The notes under the pieces: generated by a model
Database searches by the model: none
The model's input: only the letters and a program-made list of their open reading frames with translations
Told to the model about the DNA's origin: nothing
Program-made: the position numbers and the translations under genes
Part shown: positions 1-9,068 of the stretch, piece after piece
How the letters are laid out: each line of letters begins with the position of its first letter
How positions within the stretch are numbered: the first letter of the stretch is position 1
NCBI RefSeq assembly: GCF_016908975.1
Contig: NZ_JAFBEX010000019.1
Location: forward strand, 47,882 to 111,881
DNA from: Neobacillus cucumis
GTDB taxonomy: Bacteria; Bacillota; Bacilli; Bacillales; Cytobacillaceae
Length of the DNA: 64,000 nucleotides
Direction of reading: 5' to 3'

Positions 1-1222
1 GGAAGCTGCCAAAGGCATCGGGCTGACCAAAGGTCAAACAATGAAAAAGGTACAGTTACCTTTAGCATTCCCGATGATTATGGCGGGTATCAGAATTTCC
101 GCGGTAACTGCGGTTGGTTTAATGACCATCGCTGCATTCGTTGGTGCGGGCGGACTTGGGTATCTTGTATTCTCTGGTGTCCAAACGGTAGATAATAATA
201 TGATTTTAGCTGGAGCAATTCCCGCTTGTATATTAGCCCTATTAATCGACTTCGTCGTTGGAAAGCTAGAATCAAAGCTCTACTACACAAACAAGCAGAA
301 GCAAACTTCTAAAACGAAAAGTAAGGCTAAAAAATTGGCGATTGCCACGATCGCTATTATGTTAGTAGCAGCTGGAGGATTTAAGGCATATTCTACTGCT
401 AATGCAAAGGATAAAATTGTCATTGGTTCAAAAAATTTCAGTGAACAATTAATCTTAGGGAATATGCTGGCAGATTTAATTGAAGCGAAGACTGATTTGC
501 AAGTAGAAAGAAAACTAAATCTTGGCGGGTCACAAGTGGCTTTTAGCGCCATAAAATCAGGAGATATCGACGCATATGTAGAATATACTGGAACAGGGCT
601 GGTCAATATTTTAAAGCAGCAGCCTGAAAGTGATTCAGATAAAGTTTATCAATACGTTCAAAAGGAATTTAAGCAGAAATACGGAATTGATTTATTACAG
701 CCGCTTGGATTTAATAACACATATGCATTAGCTGTAAGACAAGACACCGCTAAACAATATGGACTTAATACCATTTCAGACCTTGCTAAGGTAAGCGGAA
801 ATTTAATTATGGGCCCTACTATTGAATTTCCAAACCGTAAAGATGGATTAATTGGTCTTTCAAAAGCCTATAATATGTCATTTAAAGATGTTAAAGCAGT
901 CGATGGCGGTTTACGTTATACAGCACTTAAAAACCATAAAAGTGATGTCATCGATGCATTTTCTACCGATGGATTACTCAAAACATTTAATTTAAAGGTG
1001 TTAAAGGATGATCAACACTTTTTCCCTCCATATTATGCGGTACCAATTATTAAAGAAGAAACGTTAAAAGAGCACCCTGAATTGAAAAAAGTCATTAATA
1101 GCCTCTCCGGGAAAATAACAGACGAGAAAATGCGAGAGCTCAATTATAAGGTGGACAGTCTGAAACAGTCGCCTGCAAAGGTTGCAAAAGATTTCTTAAA
1201 AGAAGAAGGATTATTGAATTAA
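1..1222 (+). CDS. Fused osmolyte ABC transporter permease/substrate-binding protein, 5' end outside window
   Basis: The reading frame is already open at base 2 and begins inside the EAA loop that binds the ATPase (EAAKGIGLTKGQT then LP), so the true start is upstream and the ATG at 41 is internal. The remaining permease part has two or three membrane segments to about residue 80 after that ATG. A lysine-rich linker and another hydrophobic segment follow, then an OpuCC/ProX-type binding domain starting at VIGSKNFSEQ and running to the end. This is the permease plus binding-protein fusion known in quaternary-ammonium importers (glycine betaine, carnitine or choline). The substrate cannot be told from sequence. 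The ATPase gene should lie just left of the window. Confidence 0.88.
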   Translation, partial: EAAKGIGLTKGQTMKKVQLPLAFPMIMAGIRISAVTAVGLMTIAAFVGAGGLGYLVFSGVQTVDNNMILAGAIPACILALLIDFVVGKLESKLYYTNKQKQTSKTKSKAKKLAIATIAIMLVAAGGFKAYSTANAKDKIVIGSKNFSEQLILGNMLADLIEAKTDLQVERKLNLGGSQVAFSAIKSGDIDAYVEYTGTGLVNILKQQPESDSDKVYQYVQKEFKQKYGIDLLQPLGFNNTYALAVRQDTAKQYGLNTISDLAKVSGNLIMGPTIEFPNRKDGLIGLSKAYNMSFKDVKAVDGGLRYTALKNHKSDVIDAFSTDGLLKTFNLKVLKDDQHFFPPYYAVPIIKEETLKEHPELKKVINSLSGKITDEKMRELNYKVDSLKQSPAKVAKDFLKEEGLLN

Positions 1223-1226
1223 TATT

Positions 1227-1254
1227 AAAGCCGGTCACATTGACCGGCTTTTGT
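1227..1254 (+). terminator. Rho-independent terminator of the osmolyte transporter
   Basis: An 11-bp stem, AAGCCGGTCA pairing with TGACCGGCTT around a 3-base loop, is followed by a short T run, just after the TAA at 1220-1222. Confidence 0.85.
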
Positions 1255-1283
1255 TATGTCCAGTTTAAAGGCTTGGGCTCCTG

Positions 1284-1901
1284 CTAATCCTCTAAAAAGT
1301 GCATCACTCTATCATAAGTCTCATCATCCCCAATGACCAGTAGGACATCCCCTTCAAGGATAAGCGCATAGGGACCTGGGGAAATAACTAACTCCCCCTT
1401 GCGTTTCATTCCGATAACTGTTCCACCCGTATTTTGCCAGAATTTCGTTTCCGAAATTGTTTTTCCAATATGAATACAGCCTGGAAAAATTTCCACCTCA
1501 ATAGGAGCCAATGGATTGGTATGCCGCAGTTTACCTGAATAATCCATTATTTTCCTTAATGTATCAAACAGTTCCTCATCAAGTCTATCCCTTTCTGAGA
1601 TGAGGGTATTCATTTGTTTTTCTAAATCCTTTATACTCGCTAAATTGGAAAAACGATGAATATATTTATAAGCGTTCTCTTTTGACGAGATAACAATGCC
1701 GCTTCCTTTTGTAGATGTTACAATTTCAACGTCTTCTAGTATTTTGATCGCTCGTCGCACTGTCTCAGGTGACACTTTATATTCACTGGCAAGCGTGGAC
1801 CTGCCATGAATCTTTTCTCCTACTTTAAACTTTCCATCGTATATTCTATTTGCTAAATCTATCGCAATTCGTTCATATGTTGGAATTTGTGCCTTTTGCA
1901 T
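1284..1901 (-). CDS. busR: BusR-like GntR-family regulator with RCK_C (TrkA-C) domain
   Basis: The 205-residue protein starts with a GntR-type winged helix (about 1-70; VSPETVRRAIKILE is the recognition region). A coiled-coil stretch (about 90-120, LEKQMNTLISERDRLDEEL) follows, then a C-terminal RCK_C/TrkA-C domain (about 125-205, IGKTISE to GDVLLVIGDDE). This order and length match BusR of lactococci and streptococci, a c-di-AMP-binding repressor of a betaine transporter. Here it sits convergently 61 bp from a betaine-type transporter gene, which supports the same role. Binding of c-di-AMP is inferred from the family. YhcF-type GntR proteins lack the RCK_C domain. Confidence 0.82.
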   Translation of the reverse strand: MQKAQIPTYERIAIDLANRIYDGKFKVGEKIHGRSTLASEYKVSPETVRRAIKILEDVEIVTSTKGSGIVISSKENAYKYIHRFSNLASIKDLEKQMNTLISERDRLDEELFDTLRKIMDYSGKLRHTNPLAPIEVEIFPGCIHIGKTISETKFWQNTGGTVIGMKRKGELVISPGPYALILEGDVLLVIGDDETYDRVMHFLED

Positions 1902-2053
1902 TAGTCTTCACCACCAAGTTTCATCGATTAATAATTTCTCATACATTATCACTATACCGTTTCCAACGCCACTTTGCGAGCCAAACTATACCATTATATT
2001 TAATGACTTTTGGACATAATTGTAAGGAGTCATTCATGAATGGAGGTGAGCAG

Positions 2054-2620
2054 GTGAAAAGGAAAGTTATTATTACATTAAGCATTCTTTTTAGTCTGGG
2101 GATGATCGGGCTATTTATTTTTTATCTGATGAAACATGATCATACCCGGTGGCAAGTCGCACTTGGAGGCATTCTTGTTAGCCTGCTGCCGCTAAGCTTA
2201 TTAAAAATGAAGAAAAATCCGTTTAATATTCCCATTATTATTAGTTATTATCTCTTTTTATTTTGTTCCCTATATTTAGGTTCCATTTCAAGCTTTTATT
2301 TGCGTTATTTATGGTGGGATTCGACACTTCATTTTTTAAAGGGAATGTTTGTAGGGTTTGTGGGCATAAGTCTTTATAAGCATTGGATTCCTAAGCAATC
2401 ACAAACAAACGTTTCAGTTGGGATACTGTTTCTTTTTGTCCTTTCGCTTGCTGTTTCTTCCAGTGTACTGTGGGAGATTTATGAGTACGTAGGCGATTTA
2501 ACACTTACGCATACGATGCAAAGAGGAGGAAATACAGATACCATGGAAGATCTTCTCTGCGGCTTGGGCGGGGGCGTTGTTACAGCAGTCTATTCGCTCT
2601 TTAGGAAAAAGAGAATATAA
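2054..2620 (+). CDS. Multi-pass membrane protein, first of a tandem pair (DUF2238/YjdF-like)
   Basis: Four to six hydrophobic segments are visible. Conserved polar signatures are WWDSTLHFLKG, VLWEIYEY and GGNTDTMEDLL. These recall the WxDRxGHFxQG and WDTQxDM signatures of YjdF/DUF2238 proteins, but the link is remote. I chose the GTG at 2054 because GGAGG lies 7 bases before it and the resulting N terminus (MKRKVIITLS) lines up with the downstream paralogue. An ATG at 2036 with AAGGAGT in front is an equally readable alternative that adds 6 residues. No function is known. It is followed 18 bp later by its paralogue, probably in one operon. Confidence 0.72.
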   Translation: MKRKVIITLSILFSLGMIGLFIFYLMKHDHTRWQVALGGILVSLLPLSLLKMKKNPFNIPIIISYYLFLFCSLYLGSISSFYLRYLWWDSTLHFLKGMFVGFVGISLYKHWIPKQSQTNVSVGILFLFVLSLAVSSSVLWEIYEYVGDLTLTHTMQRGGNTDTMEDLLCGLGGGVVTAVYSLFRKKRI

Positions 2621-2638
2621 ACAGAGGAGCTTGTCCAA

Positions 2639-3223
2639 ATGAATAGAAAACTTGTTATGACTATCAGTTTACTGTATGTCATTTTCATGGCTTGCTTGGC
2701 AGGATATTATCATAATATTGACCAAACCTTTAAATCCACCGTGGCTATAGGCGGCATTGTTTGTGGGGCAGTACCGCTAGGTTTAGCGCTGTTTACAAAA
2801 CTGCAATTTAATTTGCCTATCGTTATATCCTATATCATTTTCTTGATAGGTTCACAATATTTTGGATCTATTTTAGGATGGTATGGGCTTGGCTGGTGGG
2901 ATACGTTTATGCATTTTGTCAGTGGAGCCATTCTAGCTTTTTCAGGGATTGCTTTATATGAAAGGTTAATACATCGAGATGCAGGGTATGAAATTTCTCC
3001 TTGGTTTGTCTTTCTTTTTACCTCCTCATTTGCAGCCTTTGGCGGTGTGTTATGGGAGATCTATGAGTTTAGCTGCGATCAATTGTTCGGGATGACTCTG
3101 CAAGGCGGAGGAAATACAGATACAATGACAGATCTAATAGCTGATACAGGAGGAGGATTAGTAATCGCTATATCGGCTTTTATACGCACGAAAATAAAAT
3201 TAAAAAAGGTACGTCGTAGTTGA
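2639..3223 (+). CDS. Multi-pass membrane protein, second of a tandem pair (DUF2238/YjdF-like)
   Basis: This 194-residue protein is clearly paralogous to the preceding one. It shares WWDTFMHFVSG, VLWEIYEF and GGNTDTMTDLI at matching positions and the same alternation of membrane segments. An AGAGGAG ribosome binding site precedes the ATG. The conserved Asp, His and Glu residues inside or next to membrane segments look functional rather than structural. The duplication looks old, because sequence between the motifs has diverged. Function is unknown. Confidence 0.78.
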   Translation: MNRKLVMTISLLYVIFMACLAGYYHNIDQTFKSTVAIGGIVCGAVPLGLALFTKLQFNLPIVISYIIFLIGSQYFGSILGWYGLGWWDTFMHFVSGAILAFSGIALYERLIHRDAGYEISPWFVFLFTSSFAAFGGVLWEIYEFSCDQLFGMTLQGGGNTDTMTDLIADTGGGLVIAISAFIRTKIKLKKVRRS

Positions 3224-3233
3224 CGTACCTTTT
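3204..3233. terminator. Bidirectional terminator between membrane-protein pair and aspartokinase
   Basis: AAAAGGTACGTC pairs with GACGTACCTTTT around a short loop, with A-rich and T-rich flanks. It can serve both convergent transcripts and overlaps the stop codon at 3221-3223. Confidence 0.85.
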
Positions 3234-3244
3234 CAATGTTTAAC

Positions 3245-4606
3245 TCAAACCGTTACAGGGACAAAAAACTCTTCATAAAGTGCCTTTACCGCCCGCTTCT
3301 CATCTACTTCTTTTACACCAAACATCATACTTACTTCGGACGAACCTTGGTTGATCATTTCAATATTAACACTTGCATTAGCAAGTGCCTTTGAAGCTCG
3401 TGCCATGGTCCCGACATTTCGACGCATTCCTTCTCCCACTACCATAATAAGAGACAAGCTATGTGCCACTTTTACTTCATCCGCTTGTAATTCATTTTTA
3501 ATCCTATCAATCACTTCAACCATCACTTTTTCATCAAGCTGATTCTCCCGTAAAATGACAGACACATCATCAATACCCGAAGGCGTATGTTCGTAGGAAA
3601 ACCCGTAATCTTCTAATACGCCTAATAACTTGCGCCCAAAACCAATTTCTCGGTTCATTAAGTATTTGCTTACATAAATGCTGCAAAACCCTTTATCACT
3701 GGCGATACCAATGACTGGACCATTTGTATTGTCACGTTCATTCACAATAAGTGTCCCTGGTGCTGAAGGGTTATTTGTATTTTTAATATTGACAGGTATT
3801 CCCGCTCTAAAAGCTGGCACAAGCGCTTCATCGTGCAATACTGTAAAACCGGCATAAGAAAGCTCCCGCATTTCCCGATAGGTTAATTCTTTAATTTCTT
3901 TTGGTTTTTGCACAATTGAAGGATTAACGGAGTAGACGGCATCTACATCCGTAAAATTTTCATAAAGATCTGCTTTTAATGCATTGGCCAGAATAGAACC
4001 CGTAATATCCGACCCACTTCTTGAAAAAGTGAAGACTTCTCCACTTAGACTATAGCCAAAGAATCCAGGAAAGACTTGAATGCCTGAGCGCTCATTTAAT
4101 GAAAAAAGTCGCTCATAGGATTCTGGTAATGCTTGAGCATTTCCTGGTTCATCACTGACGAGAAGCCCTGCTTCCTTCGGGTCCACATAATGAGCCTCTA
4201 CTCCCCGTGATTGAAAATAAGCTGCTACCAATTTGGCATTATTATCTTCCCCACTTGCTTTTAGCAAATCAATAAAACGATCTGGTTTACTTTTGTCACT
4301 TGCCATTCTAGTTAATAAGTCATCATGAATTTCACGAATCACTGCATCTGAGAGCCTTAATTCCTCTGCAATAGATGCATATCTTCCAAGTACAGTATCA
4401 AGCTGTACCTTAGGATTTTTATTTTGCAGACATAATTCCGCACATTCAATTAATAAATCTGTTACTTTTGTATCTTCGGCATACCTCTTACCTGGTGCTG
4501 AAACGACGACAACTTTCCGCTCAGGATCAGCAGTAACAATCTGAAATACTTTCTCTAGCTGTTTTCCAGAAGCTAAAGAGGATCCGCCAAATTTTACGAC
4601 TTTCAT
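3245..4606 (-). CDS. yclM: Aspartate kinase (YclM/ThrD-like, class III)
   Basis: Aspartate kinase phosphorylates aspartate, the first step toward lysine, threonine and methionine. The 453-residue protein starts with the kinase motif KFGGSSLASG (residues 4-13), carries the catalytic stretch FTFSRSGSDITGS, and ends in two ACT domains (MNREIGFGRKLLGVLEDYG; later VNIEMINQGSSEVS). Length and single-chain layout match the YclM type rather than DapG or LysC. The start at 4606 gives the canonical MKVVKFGG with AGGGGATG upstream. A longer frame to 4669 has no ribosome binding site. It stands alone. No lysine riboswitch is visible in the upstream 190 bp. Confidence 0.93.
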   Translation of the reverse strand: MKVVKFGGSSLASGKQLEKVFQIVTADPERKVVVVSAPGKRYAEDTKVTDLLIECAELCLQNKNPKVQLDTVLGRYASIAEELRLSDAVIREIHDDLLTRMASDKSKPDRFIDLLKASGEDNNAKLVAAYFQSRGVEAHYVDPKEAGLLVSDEPGNAQALPESYERLFSLNERSGIQVFPGFFGYSLSGEVFTFSRSGSDITGSILANALKADLYENFTDVDAVYSVNPSIVQKPKEIKELTYREMRELSYAGFTVLHDEALVPAFRAGIPVNIKNTNNPSAPGTLIVNERDNTNGPVIGIASDKGFCSIYVSKYLMNREIGFGRKLLGVLEDYGFSYEHTPSGIDDVSVILRENQLDEKVMVEVIDRIKNELQADEVKVAHSLSLIMVVGEGMRRNVGTMARASKALANASVNIEMINQGSSEVSMMFGVKEVDEKRAVKALYEEFFVPVTV

Positions 4607-4797
4607 GGATACATCCCCTACTCTATAAAAATATAATTTTAATTTTATTACAATTTCGAAAATAATCAAGAGTTTTTTCCTTGTATAATGAACAAATGTC
4701 CTTACAGTAAAGACAAATTAAAAAATTCCGTTCCTAATAAAAGGCTATGAAGCCAAGTATAACCATTCTCTTCTATTAGAAAAAGAAAAGGAGCTAA

Positions 4798-5412
4798 TTA
4801 ACGAATAATTTCAATAAAATGAGACAAAATCCTGGCTGTTAGTCCCCAAATCGCTTTATTGCCATAACGATAAAAATATTCGTCAATCCATCTTGATCTC
4901 CAGTTATATTTTTCACCACCTGGAATTAAGTCAAACGGAAAATTTTCCTCAGGCTCAGCTTTTAAAGCAATACGATAAATTTCCGGCTCATTATGGATTA
5001 GGAATGATAATGGAACGGTAAAGATTTCCCCAACCTCTGATGGATTTGGCTTAATAATTTCTGGATTATTAATATATCCCACATAAGGATAAAGAATCAT
5101 TCCATAGTGTGAGATCATATAATCTATCGGGAAAACATCTGAAATATCATGTTTATTTATTCCCAACTCTTCAACAGTCTCACGGATGGCTGCACCTTCT
5201 TCGTTTAAGTCCTGCGCATCAATTCTCCCGCCAGGAAAACATATTTCTCCCGGCTGCCGTCTTAAGTCTAGAGAACGGACTTCAAATAGTACATGGATCC
5301 CATCTTCTTTCTTTAATAATGGGATAAGCACAGCATATTTGGAAAATCTTTCACTCCCCAATATTTTAGGAGTATGGCTTTTTAGTTTGGTTACAACGGA
5401 ATCTAAATCCAT
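4798..5412 (-). CDS. Nudix hydrolase, CoA-pyrophosphatase-like (NudL/YeaB group)
   Basis: Nudix enzymes cleave nucleoside diphosphates linked to another group. The Nudix box is GGRID then ten residues to AAIRETVEELGI (about residues 58-83). It is preceded by LRRQPGEICFP, the extra signature of the NudL/NUDT7 type that hydrolyses coenzyme A and its thioesters. The 204-residue length fits. GAGGTGA precedes the ATG. The substrate is inferred from the family signature only. Confidence 0.87.
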   Translation of the reverse strand: MDLDSVVTKLKSHTPKILGSERFSKYAVLIPLLKKEDGIHVLFEVRSLDLRRQPGEICFPGGRIDAQDLNEEGAAIRETVEELGINKHDISDVFPIDYMISHYGMILYPYVGYINNPEIIKPNPSEVGEIFTVPLSFLIHNEPEIYRIALKAEPEENFPFDLIPGGEKYNWRSRWIDEYFYRYGNKAIWGLTARILSHFIEIIR

Positions 5413-5478
5413 AAATTCACCTCACTTTAAATGTATTATAAAGAATAGTTAATACTACAATACCACTTTTTCGGAATG

Positions 5479-5513
5479 AAAAAAACAACCCAAACGACTG
5501 CGTTGGATTGTTC
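5479..5513 (-). terminator. Terminator of the hpd-fah-hmgA operon
   Basis: On the minus strand AACAATCCAACG pairs with CGTTTGGGTTGTT around CAGT, with one bulge, and is followed by seven T. It lies just after the hmgA stop. Confidence 0.8.
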
Positions 5514-5524
5514 TGCTCATCTAT

Positions 5525-6676
5525 TTATATCCAAGAATACATATAGGCAGGATCTTCAATCGTATCCACTGACTTTACCATTTTTAACGGATGAAAGGTG
5601 TCGATCATAACGGCAAGTTCTAATGTTTCTTTTTTCCCAATACTCGCTTCTACTTTCCCAGGGTGCGGACCGTGCGGAATTCCACCTGGATGGAGTGTAA
5701 TCGAACCCTCTTGTACACCCCTGCGACTCATAAAATTACCTTTTACATAATAAATGAGCTCATCACTATTTACATTACTATGGTAATATGGCGCGGGAAT
5801 CGCTTCCGGGTGATAATCAAATAGTCGCGGTACGAATGAGCATATAACAAAATGTTGCCCTTCAAATGTTTGGTGAACTGGCGGCGGCTGATGGACCCTG
5901 CCTGTAATTGGCTCAAAATCTTCAATATTAAATGCCCAAGGATACAAGTACCCATCCCAGCCCACAACATCAAATGGATGATGACCAAGAATATGAGATG
6001 TGAGGATGCCACGTGACTTAGTTAAAATTTCAAATTCCCCTTTTTGTTCAATTGTTACCAAGGTCTCAGGGCCTCGAATATCCCGCTCACAGAAGGGGCT
6101 ATGTTCCAAGAGCTGCCCATATTCATTTCGATAGCGCCTGGGTGTTGTAATCTGACTAAACGATTCAATAAACAGCAATTTTGTTATAGTCTGTTCATTC
6201 GGGATCAATCGAAATATCGTCCCAATCGGTATAATCAAGTAGTCACCTTCACGATAAGAGATGGTACCAAACATCGTCTCCAGTTTACCAGACCCATAAT
6301 GAATGAAAAGTAATTCATCCCCATCACTATTTCGGTAAAAACTTTTCATCGGTTCTGACACATTAGCTGTCCCGATAAGTAAATCCTGATTACCCAATAA
6401 ATAATTTCTACCGTTTAAAGCATCTCCCTCTAGATTGACTTTATTTGTATAGATGTGTCGGTGTTTTAATGCCTGCTGTTCCTCATATACCGGCAAACAA
6501 CTGCAAACGATTTCCGTTTTAACTACTTCTGTCGGCATATAGTAGTGATATAAAATGGACTGTGTTCCGGAGAACCCTCGGGTTCCCATCACCTGTTCTC
6601 GATATAAGCTCCCATCGGATTTTTTAAACATGGTGTGTCGCTTATGAGGAATCTCTCCCATTTGCCGGTAATACAT
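5525..6676 (-). CDS. hmgA: Homogentisate 1,2-dioxygenase
   Basis: This non-haem iron enzyme opens the aromatic ring of homogentisate to maleylacetoacetate in tyrosine breakdown. The protein has 383 residues, the usual size of the Bacillus-type enzyme, which is shorter than the proteobacterial and human one. Signatures include MGEIPHKRHTMFK at the N terminus, LILGHHPFDVVGWDGYLYPW-type sequence in the middle, and the C-terminal metal-site region TLHPGGIPHGPHPG with its His and Glu ligands. It is the last gene of the operon hpd, fumarylacetoacetate hydrolase, hmgA, 14 bp after the preceding gene. Confidence 0.93.
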   Translation of the reverse strand: MYYRQMGEIPHKRHTMFKKSDGSLYREQVMGTRGFSGTQSILYHYYMPTEVVKTEIVCSCLPVYEEQQALKHRHIYTNKVNLEGDALNGRNYLLGNQDLLIGTANVSEPMKSFYRNSDGDELLFIHYGSGKLETMFGTISYREGDYLIIPIGTIFRLIPNEQTITKLLFIESFSQITTPRRYRNEYGQLLEHSPFCERDIRGPETLVTIEQKGEFEILTKSRGILTSHILGHHPFDVVGWDGYLYPWAFNIEDFEPITGRVHQPPPVHQTFEGQHFVICSFVPRLFDYHPEAIPAPYYHSNVNSDELIYYVKGNFMSRRGVQEGSITLHPGGIPHGPHPGKVEASIGKKETLELAVMIDTFHPLKMVKSVDTIEDPAYMYSWI

Positions 6677-6690
6677 CCTAACACCTCATT

Positions 6691-7617
6691 TTAATCAATC
6701 ACTGTATTTCTAAGAATACCTAGTTTTTCAATCTCAAGTTCTATTATATCTCCTGGTTCAAGCCAGCGATATACCTCAGGACCATGTTCTAGGATACATC
6801 CTGTTCCTACGGTTCCGGAACCAAGAATTTCACCTGGATAAAGGGTAACGCCCTGTGAGGCCCTTGCAATCATTTCTCCAAAGGAATAATAGATATCCTT
6901 CATATTCCCCTCTGATAATAAAATCCCGTTTACACGTGCCCTCATCGAAAGATTGAATCCTTTATCTTGTTTAAATGGGGCTAATTCGTCTTTGGTTACA
7001 ATCCACGGACCGATTGTTGTGGAGAAATCCTTCCCCTTTGCCGGCCCTAAACCAATCTTCATTTCTTCTCTCTGCAGGTCTCTCGCACTCCAATCATTTA
7101 AAATACAGTATCCAAAAATATAATTATCCGCTTCTTCTGCTGGAATATCCCTGCCTTCCTTTCCAATAATACAGGCAATTTCCAATTCATAATCCAGCCA
7201 ATCACAATTTTTGGGTCTTTGAATTGGGTCTCCTGGTCCGCTAATCGCAAGATGATTGGAAAAATAAAAAACTGGCATCTTATACCATTCTGGAATGATG
7301 GCAAGTCCCCGCCTTTCCCGCGCGGCCCTCACATGTTGTTCGAAAGCATAAAAATCACGAAAACTTCTTGGATTTGGCAGGGGGGCTTTCAAACGAATTT
7401 CACTTATCGGATACACTCCTTTTTGACCAGGTTTGAGGGAGTATCTCCGCACTTGTTCCATATATTCATCACAAGATTTAAGAAATGTTAACAGATTATT
7501 TGGAAGCTTACCTTCGGAAACTTCAAACATATCTATGACATGATCCTCATCTAATAACCATCCCGCACATAACCGGCTATCTTTTTTTTCAAAGGTAATA
7601 AACCTCAAAATGCTCAC
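6691..7617 (-). CDS. Fumarylacetoacetate hydrolase family protein
   Basis: This is the second gene of the tyrosine degradation operon. It probably cleaves fumaryl- or maleyl-acetoacetate to acetoacetate plus a C4 dicarboxylate. The FAH fold signatures are DYELEIACIIGKEGRDIP (metal-binding Glu), DWSARDLQ, GPAKGKDFSTTIGPW and GSGTVGTGCILEHG. The length of 308 residues is typical. No maleylacetoacetate isomerase is present in the operon, so the step between ring opening and cleavage is either spontaneous, encoded elsewhere, or done directly on the maleyl form by this enzyme (inference). Confidence 0.9.
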   Translation of the reverse strand: MSILRFITFEKKDSRLCAGWLLDEDHVIDMFEVSEGKLPNNLLTFLKSCDEYMEQVRRYSLKPGQKGVYPISEIRLKAPLPNPRSFRDFYAFEQHVRAARERRGLAIIPEWYKMPVFYFSNHLAISGPGDPIQRPKNCDWLDYELEIACIIGKEGRDIPAEEADNYIFGYCILNDWSARDLQREEMKIGLGPAKGKDFSTTIGPWIVTKDELAPFKQDKGFNLSMRARVNGILLSEGNMKDIYYSFGEMIARASQGVTLYPGEILGSGTVGTGCILEHGPEVYRWLEPGDIIELEIEKLGILRNTVID

Positions 7618-7703
7618 CTTTTCTATGGTTTTAATCCATCCATTTTTCTCCCTTTTTGACCGTTTAGACTCCCAATTAAAACATTCTCTATTGCTCTACT
7701 AAG

Positions 7704-8819
7704 TTATAAATTACCTCGTCTTTCCTGCTCACGTTCAATTGATTCAAAAAGTGCTTTAAAGTTTCCTTCACCAAAGCCTCGTGCCCCTTTACGTTGAATA
7801 ATCTCAATAAACAATGTTGGCCGATCCACGATTGGTTTGGTGAAAATTTGCAATAAATACCCTTCATCATCACGGTCTACTAATATATTAAGTTCACGAA
7901 GCTTTTCCATTTTCTCATCTATTTTTCCTATCCTTTCTGCCAATGACTCATAATACGTATCAGGGGTTTTCAAAAATTCCACCCCATTCTTTTTCAAGAT
8001 GGTTACCGTCGACACAATATCTTCAGTTAAAATGGCCAAATGCTGCACACCTGGACCCTTGTAGAATTCCAGAAATTCTTGGATCTGTGATTTTCTTTTC
8101 CCTTCAGCTGGTTCATTAATAGGGAATTTAATTCTACCCCCATTATGCATTACCTTAGACATTAGGGCAGAGTACTCAGTCGTAATATCTTTATCTGAGA
8201 AATGTTTCATTTCGATAAAACCCATGACTTTGGAATAATACTCTACCCATTCCTCCATCCTTTCTACATTACCAACCACATGATCGATTCCTATTAATCC
8301 TGCATCTTCAATTGCCAATTCAGATGTAAACGGCTCAAAGCCTGGTAAAAATGCTCCTTTATAATTCTTCCGTTCAATAATCGTATGGATGGTGTCTCCA
8401 TATGTACCGAGAACTGCCTTTTTTACACCCCCGAAGGCATCCTTCATTTCATATGGAGGAACCAGTGCTATGGCTCCTCTCTTAATAGCTTCCTCATAGG
8501 CTTTTTCCACGTTATCTACTAATAAGGCAATATCCTTTACACCATCTCCATGTCGCTTAACAAATTGCGCAACACTATTATCTTCAGTATAGGATCCCGT
8601 TAGTACAATTCTGATATTTCGCTGTTCCACACAGTAGGAAGCGTTTTCACGATTGCCTGTTTCAAGACCCGAATAGGCTACGGGTTTAAAACCGTAAGCG
8701 GAACAGAAAAAGTGACAGGCTTGTTTGGCATTTCCGGTATAGATTTCAATGTAGTCCACATCCCGCACCGGAAAAAAATCATTTACCAGCTGGTCTGCTC
8801 TTATTCTCTTGTCTCTCAT
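7704..8819 (-). CDS. hpd: 4-hydroxyphenylpyruvate dioxygenase
   Basis: The enzyme converts 4-hydroxyphenylpyruvate to homogentisate using Fe(II) and O2. The 371-residue protein has two vicinal-oxygen-chelate (glyoxalase-like) halves. The metal ligands are visible as IDHVVGNV, GVQHLAILTEDI and the late FIEIIQRKGARGFGEGNF segment, the family hallmark. It is the promoter-proximal gene of the tyrosine operon, with GGAGGGAATTGG before the ATG. A candidate promoter upstream on the minus strand (TTGAGG, 17 bp, TTAATA) lies near 8870-8900 but is not strong. Confidence 0.95.
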   Translation of the reverse strand: MRDKRIRADQLVNDFFPVRDVDYIEIYTGNAKQACHFFCSAYGFKPVAYSGLETGNRENASYCVEQRNIRIVLTGSYTEDNSVAQFVKRHGDGVKDIALLVDNVEKAYEEAIKRGAIALVPPYEMKDAFGGVKKAVLGTYGDTIHTIIERKNYKGAFLPGFEPFTSELAIEDAGLIGIDHVVGNVERMEEWVEYYSKVMGFIEMKHFSDKDITTEYSALMSKVMHNGGRIKFPINEPAEGKRKSQIQEFLEFYKGPGVQHLAILTEDIVSTVTILKKNGVEFLKTPDTYYESLAERIGKIDEKMEKLRELNILVDRDDEGYLLQIFTKPIVDRPTLFIEIIQRKGARGFGEGNFKALFESIEREQERRGNL

Positions 8820-8962
8820 CCAATTCCCTCCATTTTAATTCAACTACCACATTCTGAATTAATATTAAATGAAGGGATTTTGTCCCCTCAAGAGTGAAAA
8901 GTAAAGCAATACCGCTTTTAGGTAGTAAAGTGTAAACCTTTAGCACCATTCTATTTCCCGAA

Positions 8963-8996
8963 TAAAAAAAAAACACACCTTAGTATGGTATGTTTT
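8963..8996 (-). terminator. Terminator of the ABC importer operon
   Basis: On the minus strand AAACATACC pairs with GGTGTGTTT around ATACTAA and is followed by about ten T. It separates the ABC transporter genes from hpd. Confidence 0.85.
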
Positions 8997-9068
8997 CGAT
9001 GTAAAAAATTTACAGGAAATAATTTTACATTTTTAACTCATTGTCTAAAAATGTAAAAAACTTTTTTT

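Noticed and set aside
1850..2053. Long 5' extension of the first membrane-protein gene
   Set aside because: It overlaps the start of the divergent BusR-like gene, has no ribosome binding site and is absent from the paralogue.
4607..4797. Lysine riboswitch before the aspartokinase
   Set aside because: The leader is under 200 bp, AT-rich and has none of the conserved riboswitch helices or a terminator.
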